The notes under the pieces are model-generated. The model made no database searches. It worked only from the letters and a program-made list of their open reading frames with translations, and was not told the DNA's origin. The position numbers were made by a program, and so were the translations under genes. Below, one piece after another: positions 14,833 to 15,639 of a stretch of DNA of 15,639 nt. The stretch comes from Pseudomonadota bacterium (GTDB taxonomy: Bacteria; Desulfobacterota; Desulfovibrionia; Desulfovibrionales; Desulfovibrionaceae): NCBI GenBank assembly GCA_023433925.1, contig JAEYTO010000072.1:1-15639 (forward strand). The letters are read 5' to 3'. Position 1 is the stretch's first letter. Each line of letters opens with the position of its first letter.

Positions 14833-15549
14833 ATGGATCGACATCTGGCGATATACCTGGACCGCAGGCAGTTCATCAGGACCGCGGCCGCCGCCGCTGC
14901 GCTGGCCGGCGCGACCGTGGCCGGCTGGACGCCGCTGGCCCGAGCACAGGAGAAACAGAAAATGACCTTCCCCATGCCTCCCCTGCCTTATGCCGAGGAC
15001 GCCCTGGAGCCGACCATCTCGGCCAAGACCGTCTCCTTCCACTACGGCAAGCACACCAAGAAGTACTACGACACGATGAACGAGCTGGTCGCGGGCGGCA
15101 AGTACGCGAGCATGTCCCTGGTGGAAGTCATCAAGGCCGCGCACAAGGACAAGGAAACGAAGCTCTTCAACAACGCGGCCCAGTCCTGGAACCACACCTT
15201 CTACTGGAACCAGTTCAAGCCCGGCGGCCGCGAGCGCACGGGCAAGGCCGCCGAGGCCGTCAAGGCCGCCTTCGGCAGCTTTGACGCCTTCCGCGACAAG
15301 TTCGCCACGGCCGCCGAGGGTCAGTTCGGCAGCGGCTACGCCTGGCTCGTGGACAACAAGGGCAAGCTGGAGATCGTCACCACGCCCAATGGCGTGAACC
15401 CGCTCGTCGAGGACCAGAAGCCGATCCTGACCGTGGACGTGTGGGAGCACGCCTACTACCTGGACTACCAGAACAAGCGCGGCGACCACGTCAAGGACGT
15501 GCTCGACAAGCTCGTCAACTGGCAGGTCGTGGCCCAGAACATGGCCTAG
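14833..15549 (+). CDS. sodB: Tat-exported iron superoxide dismutase
   Basis: A 238-residue enzyme that converts superoxide to oxygen and hydrogen peroxide. Residues 1-38 are a twin-arginine signal: DRRQFIR (10-16), an Ala-rich core, and a likely cut after ARA (36-38), so the mature enzyme should be periplasmic. Metal ligands are visible at His70 (FHYGKH), His121 (WNHTFYW), Asp202 and His206 (DVWEHAYY). Gln117 in NAAQSWNH is the residue typical of the iron rather than the manganese form. The start ATG follows GGAGGTGG; the in-frame ATG at 14737 would put 32 extra residues before the Tat signal and lies upstream of the promoter. An exported Fe-SOD is known in Desulfovibrio. The sodB name is by family. 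Confidence 0.92.
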   Translation: MDRHLAIYLDRRQFIRTAAAAAALAGATVAGWTPLARAQEKQKMTFPMPPLPYAEDALEPTISAKTVSFHYGKHTKKYYDTMNELVAGGKYASMSLVEVIKAAHKDKETKLFNNAAQSWNHTFYWNQFKPGGRERTGKAAEAVKAAFGSFDAFRDKFATAAEGQFGSGYAWLVDNKGKLEIVTTPNGVNPLVEDQKPILTVDVWEHAYYLDYQNKRGDHVKDVLDKLVNWQVVAQNMA

Positions 15550-15561
15550 CCGGCCGGGAAC

Positions 15562-15639
<78 letters not shown>

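Overview
The window looks like a GC-rich deltaproteobacterial sulfate reducer, most likely of the Desulfovibrionaceae. This is inferred from protein style (small Cys-rich protein, Tat-exported Fe-SOD) and from the G/C-rich hairpins between genes. No rRNA or other taxonomic marker is present, so the assignment is tentative. The sequence falls into three blocks plus a suspect end.

Block 1 (1-7316) is the late end of a tailed-phage prophage, all on the + strand. It encodes a tailspike with a pectate-lyase-like beta-helix, a 586-residue tail or virion protein, and a lysis cassette: an XhlA-like single-span membrane protein, a GH108 endolysin and a 3TM holin. Three small or medium phage proteins of unknown or weakly inferred role follow; the last looks like an internal virion protein. 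Four gene pairs share an ATGA stop/start overlap, so translation is probably coupled. Perfect G/C-rich hairpins sit in the gaps, and two more lie inside the endolysin reading frame. A hairpin with a GCAA loop ends the block. The phage integrase, packaging and head genes are not in the window.

Block 2 (about 7317-9288) is abruptly AT-rich. It has its own promoter-like sequence with tandem repeats and palindromes, then two overlapping genes: an XRE helix-turn-helix protein fused to an ImmA/IrrE-type zinc protease, and a PIN-domain nuclease. This is a plausible toxin-antitoxin-like or defence cargo at the edge of the prophage, and it is the best candidate for an undescribed system.

Block 3 (9289-15549) is GC-rich and reads as ordinary host chromosome. 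It holds a stand-alone receiver protein, a 70-residue Cys-rich protein and a CorA-type Mg2+/Co2+ transporter, all on the - strand. FxsA lies divergently from corA on the + strand. Next come a soluble PAS-rich GGDEF-EAL protein with all main catalytic motifs and the I-site present, and a Tat-exported iron superoxide dismutase. No shared pathway links these genes beyond signalling and stress themes.

The last ~80 bases (15562-15639) are runs of G and C that look like a sequencing or assembly artefact. No tRNA, rRNA, CRISPR array, insertion sequence or integrase was found.
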